A stretch of 5,618 nucleotides of DNA, from contig SLHN01000143.1 of NCBI GenBank assembly GCA_007136145.1, positions 1 through 5,618 of the forward strand, written 5' to 3'. The first letter of the stretch is position 1; every line of letters begins with the position of its first letter. Shown in pieces: positions 1 through 5,191 of the stretch. The translations under genes and the position numbers were made by a program. Source of the DNA: Thioalkalivibrio sp. (GTDB lineage: Bacteria; Pseudomonadota; Gammaproteobacteria; Ectothiorhodospirales; Ectothiorhodospiraceae). The notes under the pieces were generated by a model that worked only from the letters and a program-made list of their open reading frames with translations, ran no database searches and was not told where the DNA came from.

Positions 1-41
1 CCCGCTGGCGTAAGCTTCCGACCTTTTCGGCATCGGTATGT
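1..41. other. 5' edge of window, upstream of mtnB
   Basis: Forty-one bases precede mtnB. A TAA at 11-13 could be the end of an upstream gene, but too little is present to say. There is no clear Shine-Dalgarno sequence before the mtnB ATG, only a weak purine match around 35-36. The nearby ATG at 38-40 runs into a stop after three codons and is not the start. No promoter can be supported here, so transcription of mtnBDC may begin outside the window. Confidence 0.4.
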
Positions 42-665
42 ATGATTGAAGAAACCCTGGAGTACAAGGCGCAGGCTCGACTCCTCGCGGACGCGGGCCA
101 CCTGTTTGCGCAGCGCGGATGGGTGCCCGCGACCGCGGGGAACTTCTCCGCCCGCCTGAACGACGACCAAATCGTGATTACCGTTTCGGGTCGCCACAAG
201 GGCCACCTGGACAACAACGGCTTCATGGTCGTGGACCTGGACGGCAACATTCTTTCTCCGGGCAAGAAGCCGTCGGCGGAGACCTTCCTGCACATCGTGA
301 TGTACCGGCGCGATCCCGGCATCGGGGCCGTGCTGCACACTCACTCGGTGAATGCGACGGTACTTTCGCGCCTGTTTCCCCAAGGCCTGACCCTCGACGA
401 TTACGAGGTGCTGAAAGCATTCCCCACGATCGACACCCACGAGACCTCCCTTGCCGTGCCGGTTTTCCCCAATACCCAGGATATCCCGCAGCTCGCGGCC
501 CAGGTGGACCATTACATGAACCGCTATCCGAATCTGCCCGGATACCTGATCGGTGGACATGGCCTTTATACTTGGGGACGCTCGGTGGAGAGCGCCGTGC
601 AACATGTGGAGGCCTTCGAATTCCTTTTCGAATGCGAGGTTCTTTCCCGGAGGCTGAGCCGATGA
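42..665 (+). CDS. mtnB: Methylthioribulose-1-phosphate dehydratase MtnB
   Basis: This cytoplasmic class II aldolase-family enzyme removes water from 5-methylthioribulose-1-phosphate, giving 2,3-diketo-5-methylthiopentyl-1-phosphate in the methionine salvage pathway. The 207-residue length is normal for the family. Visible features are the N-terminal RGWVPATAGNFS segment (residues 25-36), the KPSAETFLH segment with probable catalytic Glu80, and three probable Zn2+ ligands: His99 and His101 in HTHSVNAT, and His173 in GGHGLYTWG. The C-terminal HVEAFEFLFECE segment (187-198) is also typical of MtnB and helps separate it from fuculose aldolase relatives. The ATG at 42 is the only usual start codon in frame near the expected N terminus, although its ribosome-binding site is poor. 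The stop overlaps the mtnD start (ATGA, 662-665), so the two are probably translationally coupled. Assignment is by recognition of motifs and neighbours. Confidence 0.96.
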   Translation: MIEETLEYKAQARLLADAGHLFAQRGWVPATAGNFSARLNDDQIVITVSGRHKGHLDNNGFMVVDLDGNILSPGKKPSAETFLHIVMYRRDPGIGAVLHTHSVNATVLSRLFPQGLTLDDYEVLKAFPTIDTHETSLAVPVFPNTQDIPQLAAQVDHYMNRYPNLPGYLIGGHGLYTWGRSVESAVQHVEAFEFLFECEVLSRRLSR

Positions 666-1222
666 CCACACTTTACGTCTACCCCGATTCCGCACCCGAT
701 CGGGGTCAGCGTGTCGAAGACAGCGCTGAGATATCCCGGATCCTGGCCGAAGCCGGCATCGGCTTCGAACGTTGGGACGCAGGCCGAACCCTGCCGGAGG
801 GTGCCGACCAGGAAGCGATTCTCGAAGTCTACGGCGAACACGTCGCACGCCTGAAACGCGAACGTGGATTCACCACCGCGGACGTCGTGCGTCTGACGCC
901 GGATCACCCGCAGCGCGCGGAGTTCCGGGAGAAGTTCCTGGACGAACACACGCACAGCGAGGACGAAGTCCGTTTCTTCGTCGAAGGCAGTGGACTCTTC
1001 TGCCTGCACATCGGCGACCAGGTACTCGGCGTTCACGCCGAAGCGGGCGATCTGATCGCGGTTCCGGCGGGTACCCGCCACTGGTTCGACATGGGCCCCG
1101 CGCCGCATTTCGCCGCGATCCGTCTGTTCACGAATACCGAGGGCTGGGTCGCCAACTTCACTGGCGACAAGATCGCCCGCCGATTCCCGATGCTCGACGA
1201 GTTACCCGGATCCGCGCAATGA
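662..1222 (+). CDS. mtnD: Acireductone dioxygenase MtnD
   Basis: This cupin-fold metalloenzyme oxidises acireductone (1,2-dihydroxy-5-(methylthio)pent-1-en-3-one) in methionine salvage. In the family, the Fe2+ form gives 4-methylthio-2-oxobutanoate plus formate. The Ni2+ form gives methylthiopropionate, formate and CO. The 186-residue protein shows the full metal set: His96, His98 and Glu102 in EHTHSEDEVRFF, plus His140 in PAGTRHWFDMG. This numbering coincides with that known for the Klebsiella enzyme. The start ATG at 662 has an excellent GGAGG (649-653) eight bases upstream, inside the end of mtnB. The frame is open back to 119, but that longer reading only overlaps mtnB. The stop overlaps the mtnC start (ATGA, 1219-1222). 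The sequence cannot show which metal is used in vivo. Confidence 0.97.
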   Translation: MTTLYVYPDSAPDRGQRVEDSAEISRILAEAGIGFERWDAGRTLPEGADQEAILEVYGEHVARLKRERGFTTADVVRLTPDHPQRAEFREKFLDEHTHSEDEVRFFVEGSGLFCLHIGDQVLGVHAEAGDLIAVPAGTRHWFDMGPAPHFAAIRLFTNTEGWVANFTGDKIARRFPMLDELPGSAQ

Positions 1223-1911
1223 TCCGAGCGATCCTGCTGGACATCGAGGGTACGACCACCAGCCTTTCGTTCGTCCATGAAATCCTGTTCCCGTATTCAG
1301 CCGCCCATCTTGCCGACTACGTGCGCGAGCATCGGGATTCCCCGGAGGTTACCCGACTCCTTGCGGATGCACGCGCATACGCTGGCGGCAGTCTGGACGA
1401 CAAAGCACTGATCGAGCGCATGCGCGCTTGGATCGAGGCCGACCAGAAGATCACCCCGCTGAAATCCCTTCAGGGACTGATCTGGGAAAGCGGTTATGAA
1501 CGGGGCGATTTTCACGGTCATGTCTACCCCGACGTTGCGAAAAACCTGCGGTCATGGAAAGAAGCGGGCATCGGGCTCTACATCTTTTCATCGGGTTCGG
1601 TGCATGCCCAGAAGCTGCTGTTCGGACACACCCGGGAGGGGAACCTGAACCCGCTGTTCAGCGGCTATTTCGATACCCGCCTTGGCGGCAAGCGGGATGC
1701 GGACAGTTATCGCCGTATCGCCGCGCAGATCAGTCTGCCACCGGAACAGATCCTGTTTCTGTCGGATCGCCCGGAAGAACTCGACGCGGCGGCCCAGACG
1801 CGCATGCAGACGGGAGCGGTGCTCCGCGAGGGAGTCGAAGGCCCCTTCGGCGCGCATCCGACTTTCCCGGACTTCGCCGCGCTGACTCCCGACACGCTAC
1901 AGAACATGTAA
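1219..1911 (+). CDS. mtnC: Enolase-phosphatase E1, MtnC
   Basis: This bifunctional HAD-superfamily enzyme enolises 2,3-diketo-5-methylthiopentyl-1-phosphate and then removes the phosphate, supplying the acireductone used by MtnD. The 230-residue length is typical. HAD motif I is LLDIEGTTT (Asp8 nucleophile, Glu10), with the MtnC-specific Glu in place of the second Asp of ordinary HAD phosphatases. Motif II is IFSSGS (Ser124/Ser125), motif III is Lys158 in LGGKRD, and motif IV is FLSDRPEELDAA (Asp183, Glu187). The cap-domain segments KSLQGLIWESGY (82-93) and HGHVYPDV (99-106) are also characteristic. The start overlaps the mtnD stop by four bases, and only a weak GGA lies eight bases upstream, so translation probably depends on coupling to mtnD. 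It is the last recognisable gene of the salvage operon. Confidence 0.96.
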   Translation: MIRAILLDIEGTTTSLSFVHEILFPYSAAHLADYVREHRDSPEVTRLLADARAYAGGSLDDKALIERMRAWIEADQKITPLKSLQGLIWESGYERGDFHGHVYPDVAKNLRSWKEAGIGLYIFSSGSVHAQKLLFGHTREGNLNPLFSGYFDTRLGGKRDADSYRRIAAQISLPPEQILFLSDRPEELDAAAQTRMQTGAVLREGVEGPFGAHPTFPDFAALTPDTLQNM

Positions 1912-1949
1912 TCGGTTCAGGGGCCCGTTCCACAAACCGTGATGCGCGC

Positions 1950-2015
1950 AGGGTGCCTGGAATCACAGGACCAGTGTTGTGGCGGTCCGGTTCGGCTGCG
2001 CCGCACGGCACCCTA
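1950..2015 (+). other. Nested inverted repeats after mtnC
   Basis: AGGGTGCC (1950-1957) is exactly complementary to GGCACCCT (2008-2015). Between them lie two smaller hairpins, GGACC/GGTCC (1968-1972/1984-1988) and CGGC/GCCG (1993-1996/2000-2003). In RNA this could form a three-way junction. Competing pairings exist: GCCTG (1955-1959) with CAGGC (2016-2020), and GGTCC with a second GGACC (2038-2042). A T5 run at 2023-2027 lies eight bases past the outer stem, too far for a standard terminator. It does not match any riboswitch consensus I can recall. It could be a 3' UTR structure, a leader element, or chance in GC-rich DNA. Confidence 0.25.
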
Positions 2016-2132
2016 CAGGCGATTTTTGTGCTGTCCGGGACCCAGCCGACGAAGCGCCGGCCGGATCCGATAGGTTACAGCGTGACCACGCTGACTCTGT
2101 GGAGACCGGCGCGGAGCGTCCGCCAGGATGCT

Positions 2133-2162
2133 ATGTTTTCGATCCATCTTCGGGGAAAACAT
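2133..2162. repeat. 8-bp inverted repeat, possible operator
   Basis: ATGTTTTC (2133-2140) and GAAAACAT (2155-2162) are perfect inverted copies separated by 14 bases. The A/T-rich arms stand out from the GC-rich surroundings. The dyad is centred about 106 bases upstream of the rsxA start and about 50 bases upstream of the candidate -35. That placement would suit a regulator-binding site, but I do not recognise the motif. It could also form an RNA hairpin; no T-run follows on either strand, so a terminator is unlikely. Confidence 0.35.
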
Positions 2163-2195
2163 GCGTTCGACACCGAAGCCGAACTGCACGCGCGC

Positions 2196-2225
2196 TTGAG
2201 CCGGCTCGGTCGCTTGCCCGATACT
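2196..2225 (+). promoter_or_regulatory. Weak sigma70-like promoter candidate for rsx
   Basis: TTGAGC (2196-2201) and GATACT (2220-2225) are separated by 18 bases, each with four of six bases matching the sigma70 consensus. Transcription would start near 2232, leaving a short leader before rsxA at 2254. The palindrome GAGCCGGCTC (2198-2207) overlaps the -35. The match is modest and could be chance; a start site further upstream is equally possible. Confidence 0.25.
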
Positions 2226-2253
2226 CTCGTTCTAGGCATCACTCTGGATTGTC

Positions 2254-2832
2254 GTGGAATACGCCCTGATCCTTATCAGCACGATTCTGGTCAACAACTT
2301 CGTTCTGGTGAAGTTCCTTGGGTTGTGCCCGTTCATGGGCGTCTCGCGCAAGGTAGAGACCGCGACCGGGATGGGCCTGGCCACCACCTTCGTGCTGACG
2401 CTGTCCGCGGTCAGCAGCTATCTGATCAATGAATACCTGCTGATTCCACTCGGGCTCGAATATCTGCGCACCATCGCGTTCATCCTGGTCATTGCAGCCG
2501 TGGTGCAGTTCACCGAAATGGTGGTGCACAAGACCAGTCCCCTGCTCTACAACGTGTTGGGGATTTTCCTGCCGCTGATCACAACCAACTGTGCCGTGCT
2601 CGGGGTCGCGTTGCTGAACGTGCAGGAAGCCCACGGCTTCATCGAATCGGCCCTGTACGGGTTCGGCGCTGCAGTCGGTTTCTCGATCGTGCTGATTCTC
2701 TTCTCCGCGATCCGTGAACGCATCGCGGCCGCGGATGTTCCAGTCCCATTTCGAGGCAGCGCGATCGCGATGATCACGGCCGGGCTGATGTCCCTGGGCT
2801 TCATGGGTTTCTACGGACTGGTGCGCCTGTAG
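2254..2832 (+). CDS. rsxA: Electron transport complex membrane subunit RsxA/RnfA
   Basis: RsxA is an integral inner-membrane subunit of the Rsx/Rnf complex, which moves electrons between ferredoxin and NAD(H) coupled to ion transport. The 192-residue protein has the usual length and six hydrophobic helices, roughly at 2-22, 39-60, 70-92, 100-122, 132-152 and 170-190. Strong family signatures are ILVNNFVLVKFLGLCPFMG (11-29), FTEMVVHKTSP (86-96) and LPLITTNCAVLGVALLN (106-122). Cys25 and Cys113 are the conserved cysteines that, in known Rnf structures, help hold a [2Fe-2S] cluster shared with RnfE. The start is GTG at 2254, chosen because it matches the family N terminus; only a weak CTGGA (2244-2248) precedes it. 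It is the first gene of the rsx set. An unusual 176-base gap separates it from rsxB. Confidence 0.97.
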   Translation: MEYALILISTILVNNFVLVKFLGLCPFMGVSRKVETATGMGLATTFVLTLSAVSSYLINEYLLIPLGLEYLRTIAFILVIAAVVQFTEMVVHKTSPLLYNVLGIFLPLITTNCAVLGVALLNVQEAHGFIESALYGFGAAVGFSIVLILFSAIRERIAAADVPVPFRGSAIAMITAGLMSLGFMGFYGLVRL

Positions 2833-2835
2833 TCC

Positions 2836-2841
2836 GATAAT
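2836..2841 (+). promoter_or_regulatory. GATAAT, -10-like hexamer after rsxA
   Basis: GATAAT matches the sigma70 -10 consensus in five of six bases and sits in a short A/T-rich patch just after the rsxA stop. No good -35 is found at 16-19 bases upstream, and there is no extended -10 TG. If it works, transcription would begin near 2848, at the base of the hairpin at 2847-2870, giving rsxB its own structured 5' end. Evidence is thin. Confidence 0.18.
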
Positions 2842-2846
2842 TTCAT

Positions 2847-2870
2847 CCGTCGGGGATCTTTCCCCGGCGG
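2847..2870 (+). promoter_or_regulatory. Strong 10-bp hairpin after rsxA
   Basis: CCGTCGGGGA (2847-2856) pairs over its full length with TCCCCGGCGG (2861-2870), with one G-U pair (2850/2867) and a four-base loop TCTT. It begins 15 bases after the rsxA stop. No T-run follows on the + strand, and none lies on the other side for the - strand, so it is not a standard intrinsic terminator. An alternative stem GTCGG (2849-2853)/CCGAC (2874-2878) competes with it. Likely roles, by inference, are mRNA 3' end protection of rsxA, a processing site, or part of a leader controlling rsxB. Confidence 0.5.
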
Positions 2871-2899
2871 TCGCCGACAGACACGAGGAAGCTTAAGCG

Positions 2900-2992
2900 A
2901 TGCCTGCTCTCCAGTGGCCTACAACTGCCACGCCCCATTGCCCGGGCCTTGAACCCGAGCCGTTTCGCCCGGGAATTCCCGGGCACCAGTGA
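2900..2992 (+). CDS. Candidate 30-codon leader ORF before rsxB
   Basis: An ATG at 2900 is preceded by a good Shine-Dalgarno sequence GAGGAA (2885-2890) at nine-base spacing, better than that of rsxA or rsxB. It encodes 30 residues, eight of them proline, beginning MPALQWPTTATPHCPG, and stops at TGA 2990-2992, 16 bases before the rsxB ATG. I recognise no family, and there is no signal peptide or membrane segment. Its last third runs through the palindrome at 2967-2984, so a translating ribosome would open that hairpin. It lies in a different frame from rsxB. It may be a leader that couples translation to rsxB, an upstream ORF with no role, or a chance open frame. Confidence 0.3.
   Translation: MPALQWPTTATPHCPGLEPEPFRPGIPGHQ
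2967..2984. repeat. Perfect 18-bp palindrome
   Basis: GCCCGGGAATTCCCGGGC is identical to its reverse complement over 18 bases. In RNA it would fold into a seven-pair all-G/C stem with an AATT loop, 24 bases before the rsxB start. A related 8-base palindrome GCCCGGGC lies at 2940-2947 and could pair with either arm instead, allowing two exclusive structures. On DNA it could also be a binding site for a dimeric regulator. Confidence 0.5.
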
Positions 2993-3008
2993 CGGTTCCG
3001 CGTCCGCG

Positions 3009-3596
3009 ATGTTGAACGCGATCCTCGCGATCACCGGACTGGCCATCGCCTTCGGACTGGTCCTCGGGTATTCGGCGCAGCGCTTCCGCGTGGAGGGCGA
3101 TCCGATCGCCGACCAGGTCGACGCCTTGCTGCCGCAAACCCAGTGCGGCCAATGCAGCTATCCCGGTTGTCGACCCTATGCCGAGGCGATTGCCTCGGGA
3201 GAAGCCGACATCAACCGGTGCCCGCCCGGAGGCGAGGCGACCGTCCTGGCACTGGCCGACCTTCTCGGGCGTGATCCGAAGCCGCTCGAGGCGGAGACCC
3301 GGGAAAAGGCCGTGGCGGTCATCGATGAGCAGACCTGCATCGGCTGCACATTATGTATCCAGGCCTGCCCAGTGGATGCCATCGTCGGTGCCGCCAAGCA
3401 GATGCATACCATCATCGAATCCGAATGCACCGGCTGCGAACTCTGCATCGAGCCCTGCCCCGTCGACTGCATTTTCATGATCCCCGTCCAACAGACCCTA
3501 TACGACTGGCGCTGGCCACAGCCGGACCCATCGCCGATCGAACGGCCGACACCGTCCAGGCGCGACAGCCATCAGGAAAACCGGGAACCCGCCTGA
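3009..3596 (+). CDS. rsxB: Electron transport complex iron-sulfur protein RsxB/RnfB
   Basis: RsxB is the polyferredoxin subunit that takes electrons from soluble ferredoxin and passes them into the membrane part of the complex. The 195-residue protein starts with one membrane helix (about 3-22). A [4Fe-4S] domain follows with Cys46, Cys49, Cys54 and Cys71 (QTQCGQCSYPGC, then NRCPPGG). Two ferredoxin clusters come next, with Cys110/113/116/120 and Cys140/143/146/150. The proline- and charge-rich tail from about 168 is variable in the family. The ATG at 3009 gives the expected N terminus (MLNAILAITGLAIAFG) but has no clear Shine-Dalgarno sequence. The frame is open back to 2841, where the only alternative common start is a TTG at 2949 with no better site. 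Poor initiation suggests coupling to upstream translation. A 29-base gap leads to rsxC. Confidence 0.97.
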   Translation: MLNAILAITGLAIAFGLVLGYSAQRFRVEGDPIADQVDALLPQTQCGQCSYPGCRPYAEAIASGEADINRCPPGGEATVLALADLLGRDPKPLEAETREKAVAVIDEQTCIGCTLCIQACPVDAIVGAAKQMHTIIESECTGCELCIEPCPVDCIFMIPVQQTLYDWRWPQPDPSPIERPTPSRRDSHQENREPA

Positions 3597-3625
3597 GGGC
3601 ACCGATTCCCGGATAGAATGAGCCC

Positions 3626-5191
3626 ATGCAACTGCATCGCTTCCACGGTGGCCTGAAACTGCCCGACCACAAGGCCGACAGTACGGAGCGCCCCCTGCTC
3701 ACCCTGGGTGTCCCTCGCTACCTGTACGTGCCGTTGTCGCAACACATCGGCGCCCCGACCGAACCCTTGGTGCAGCCCGGCGATCGCGTGCTCAAGGGGC
3801 AACGGATCAGCCAAGCCAAGGACTATATCTGCGCCAATGTGCATGCACCGACCTCGGGCCGGGTCAAGGATATCGTCGAGCATCCGGTACCCCATCCATC
3901 CTGTCTCAGCGCGCCGTGCATTGTCATCGAATCCGATGCCCATGATCAGTGGGGTGAGCGTATGCCCGCCTGGCCTGACTGGCGTGAACGCGACGCGCGC
4001 AGCCTGCGCGAGCGGGTGCGCGCCGCGGGTATCGTGGGCATGGGAGGCGCGGCGTTCCCAACGGCGGCAAAACTCAATCCGCGAGCCGACAAACGGATTC
4101 ATACGCTGGTGGTCAACGGCGCCGAATGCGAGCCCTATATCAGCTGTGACGATACCCTGATGCGCACCTCTCCGGAGGCCATTCTGGACGGAGCACGCAT
4201 CGTCGCTCACATCGTCGGCGCGGAACGAGTACTGTTCGCCATCGAGGACAACAAGCCCGAAGCGCTGCGCGCACTGACCGACGCACGACCCACCGAGGAA
4301 GCCGATTTCCTGCAGATCGTCTCCATCCCCAGCATCTATCCGACCGGCGGCGAACGCCAGCTGATACACGTATTGACCGGACGCGAAGTTCCCAGCGCTG
4401 GCCTGCCCGCGGACCTGGGCATGGTCTGCCAGAACGTCGGCACGTTGAAGGCCATACGGGAGGCCATCCTGTTCGGACAGCCCCTGATTTCGCGCATCGT
4501 TACCGTCACCGGCCCAGGTATCCGCGAGCCACGCAATGTCGAGGCCTTGATCGGAACCCCCTTCGCCGACCTGGTTGCAGCGGCCGGCGGCTACGCGCCA
4601 GGGGTCGACCGGCTGGTCATGGGCGGCCCGATGATGGGCTTCGCGATTGGCGACGACGCGGCACCGGTGATCAAGGGCACCAACTGCCTGCTGGCCACGC
4701 GTCCACAGGACACACCCGCCCCAGGCCCGCTGATGCCCTGCATCCGTTGCGGTGAATGTGTTCGCGTCTGTCCGGCGAACCTGCTGCCACAGCAGTTGTA
4801 CTGGTTTGCGAAAAGCAAGGACTTCGACGCCATCCAGGATTACGGCCTGTTCGACTGTATCGAATGTGGCTGCTGCGCCCACGTCTGCCCCAGCAACATT
4901 CCACTGGTGCAGTACTACCGGTTCGCCAAGCAGGAAATCTGGGGCCGGGAGAAGGAACGCCAGAAGGCCGATCTGGCTCGGGAACGGTTCGAGTTCCGGC
5001 AGGAACGTCAGGAACGCGAAGAGCGTGAGAAAGCCGAGCGTCTGGCTCGCAAGAAGGCGGCCCTGGCCAAAAAAGGTCCCGAAGAAGACAAGAAAACGGC
5101 AATCGATGGCGCCATCGAGCGGGCACGTGCGCGCAAGGCCACGCAATCCGACGGAACGGCTTCGAGCGACCACGAACGGAGCGACGGCTGA
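3626..5191 (+). CDS. rsxC: Electron transport complex subunit RsxC/RnfC
   Basis: RsxC is the peripheral, cytoplasm-facing subunit that binds NAD(H) and flavin and exchanges electrons with the rest of the complex. Visible parts in order: N-terminal FHGGLKLPDHK; a lipoyl-like segment NVHAPTSGRV (71-80); the glycine-rich GIVGMGGAAFPTAAKL (135-150) and NGAECEPYISCDD (164-176) of the nucleotide-binding domain; and two [4Fe-4S] motifs, Cys372/375/378/382 and Cys411/414/417/421, with an extra Cys416. From about 435 the tail is highly charged (Arg, Glu, Lys) and probably a helix or coiled coil. At 521 residues it lacks the long alanine-rich extension of the 740-residue E. coli protein. The ATG at 3626 has a modest GGATAG upstream. 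The stop shares one base with the rsxD start (TGATG). Confidence 0.97.
   Translation: MQLHRFHGGLKLPDHKADSTERPLLTLGVPRYLYVPLSQHIGAPTEPLVQPGDRVLKGQRISQAKDYICANVHAPTSGRVKDIVEHPVPHPSCLSAPCIVIESDAHDQWGERMPAWPDWRERDARSLRERVRAAGIVGMGGAAFPTAAKLNPRADKRIHTLVVNGAECEPYISCDDTLMRTSPEAILDGARIVAHIVGAERVLFAIEDNKPEALRALTDARPTEEADFLQIVSIPSIYPTGGERQLIHVLTGREVPSAGLPADLGMVCQNVGTLKAIREAILFGQPLISRIVTVTGPGIREPRNVEALIGTPFADLVAAAGGYAPGVDRLVMGGPMMGFAIGDDAAPVIKGTNCLLATRPQDTPAPGPLMPCIRCGECVRVCPANLLPQQLYWFAKSKDFDAIQDYGLFDCIECGCCAHVCPSNIPLVQYYRFAKQEIWGREKERQKADLARERFEFRQERQEREEREKAERLARKKAALAKKGPEEDKKTAIDGAIERARARKATQSDGTASSDHERSDG

Larger units (their letters stand above)
1912..2253. other. mtnC-rsxA intergenic region (342 bases)
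   Basis: I find no convincing gene on either strand; open frames here are extensions of shadows from mtnC or rsxA with unlikely protein sequence. No standard intrinsic terminator follows mtnC. The region holds several inverted repeats: a nested set at 1950-2015, a 6-bp hairpin CAGCGT/ACGCTG at 2078-2093 with loop GACC, an 8-bp repeat at 2133-2162, and the 10-bp palindrome GAGCCGGCTC at 2198-2207. A weak promoter-like pair lies at 2196-2225. The natural reading is the 3' end of the mtn transcript followed by the rsx control region. Confidence 0.6.

Noticed and set aside
119..661. N-terminal extension of mtnD back to 119
   Set aside because: It would overlap most of mtnB in another frame. The start at 662 has a GGAGG site and gives the normal family N terminus and metal-ligand numbering.
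566..1108. 180-codon - strand frame opposite mtnD
   Set aside because: It is a shadow of mtnB/mtnD with no recognisable domain or ribosome-binding context.
2008..2027. Intrinsic terminator for the mtn operon using the T5 run at 2023-2027
   Set aside because: The T-run is eight bases past the outer stem and only five long, and the stem encloses a 50-base loop, so the layout is not that of a standard terminator.
2203..2217. Sigma54-type -24/-12 element before rsxA
   Set aside because: The GG and GC pairs (2203-2204 and 2216-2217) are separated by 11 bases rather than 10, and the flanking bases match the consensus poorly.
1554..2432. Long + strand frame spanning the mtnC-rsxA gap, including a possible start at 2133
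   Set aside because: It overlaps mtnC and the first 180 bases of rsxA in another frame, its protein is not family-like, and the start at 2133 has only AGGA at four-base spacing.
2941..2984. Cloning-linker or vector contamination suggested by clustered CCCGGG and GAATTC sites
   Set aside because: The flanks continue straight into intact rsxA and rsxB in normal order with similar composition, so a natural palindrome is simpler.
2949..3008. TTG at 2949 as the rsxB start, adding 20 residues
   Set aside because: It has no good ribosome-binding site, and the added residues are not part of the usual RnfB N terminus, which begins just before the membrane helix at the ATG at 3009.
3572..5173. 533-codon open frame on the - strand opposite rsxC
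   Set aside because: It mirrors rsxC almost exactly, as happens in GC-rich DNA with strong codon bias. Its translation shows no recognisable domain, while the + strand frame is a clear RsxC with all Fe-S motifs.
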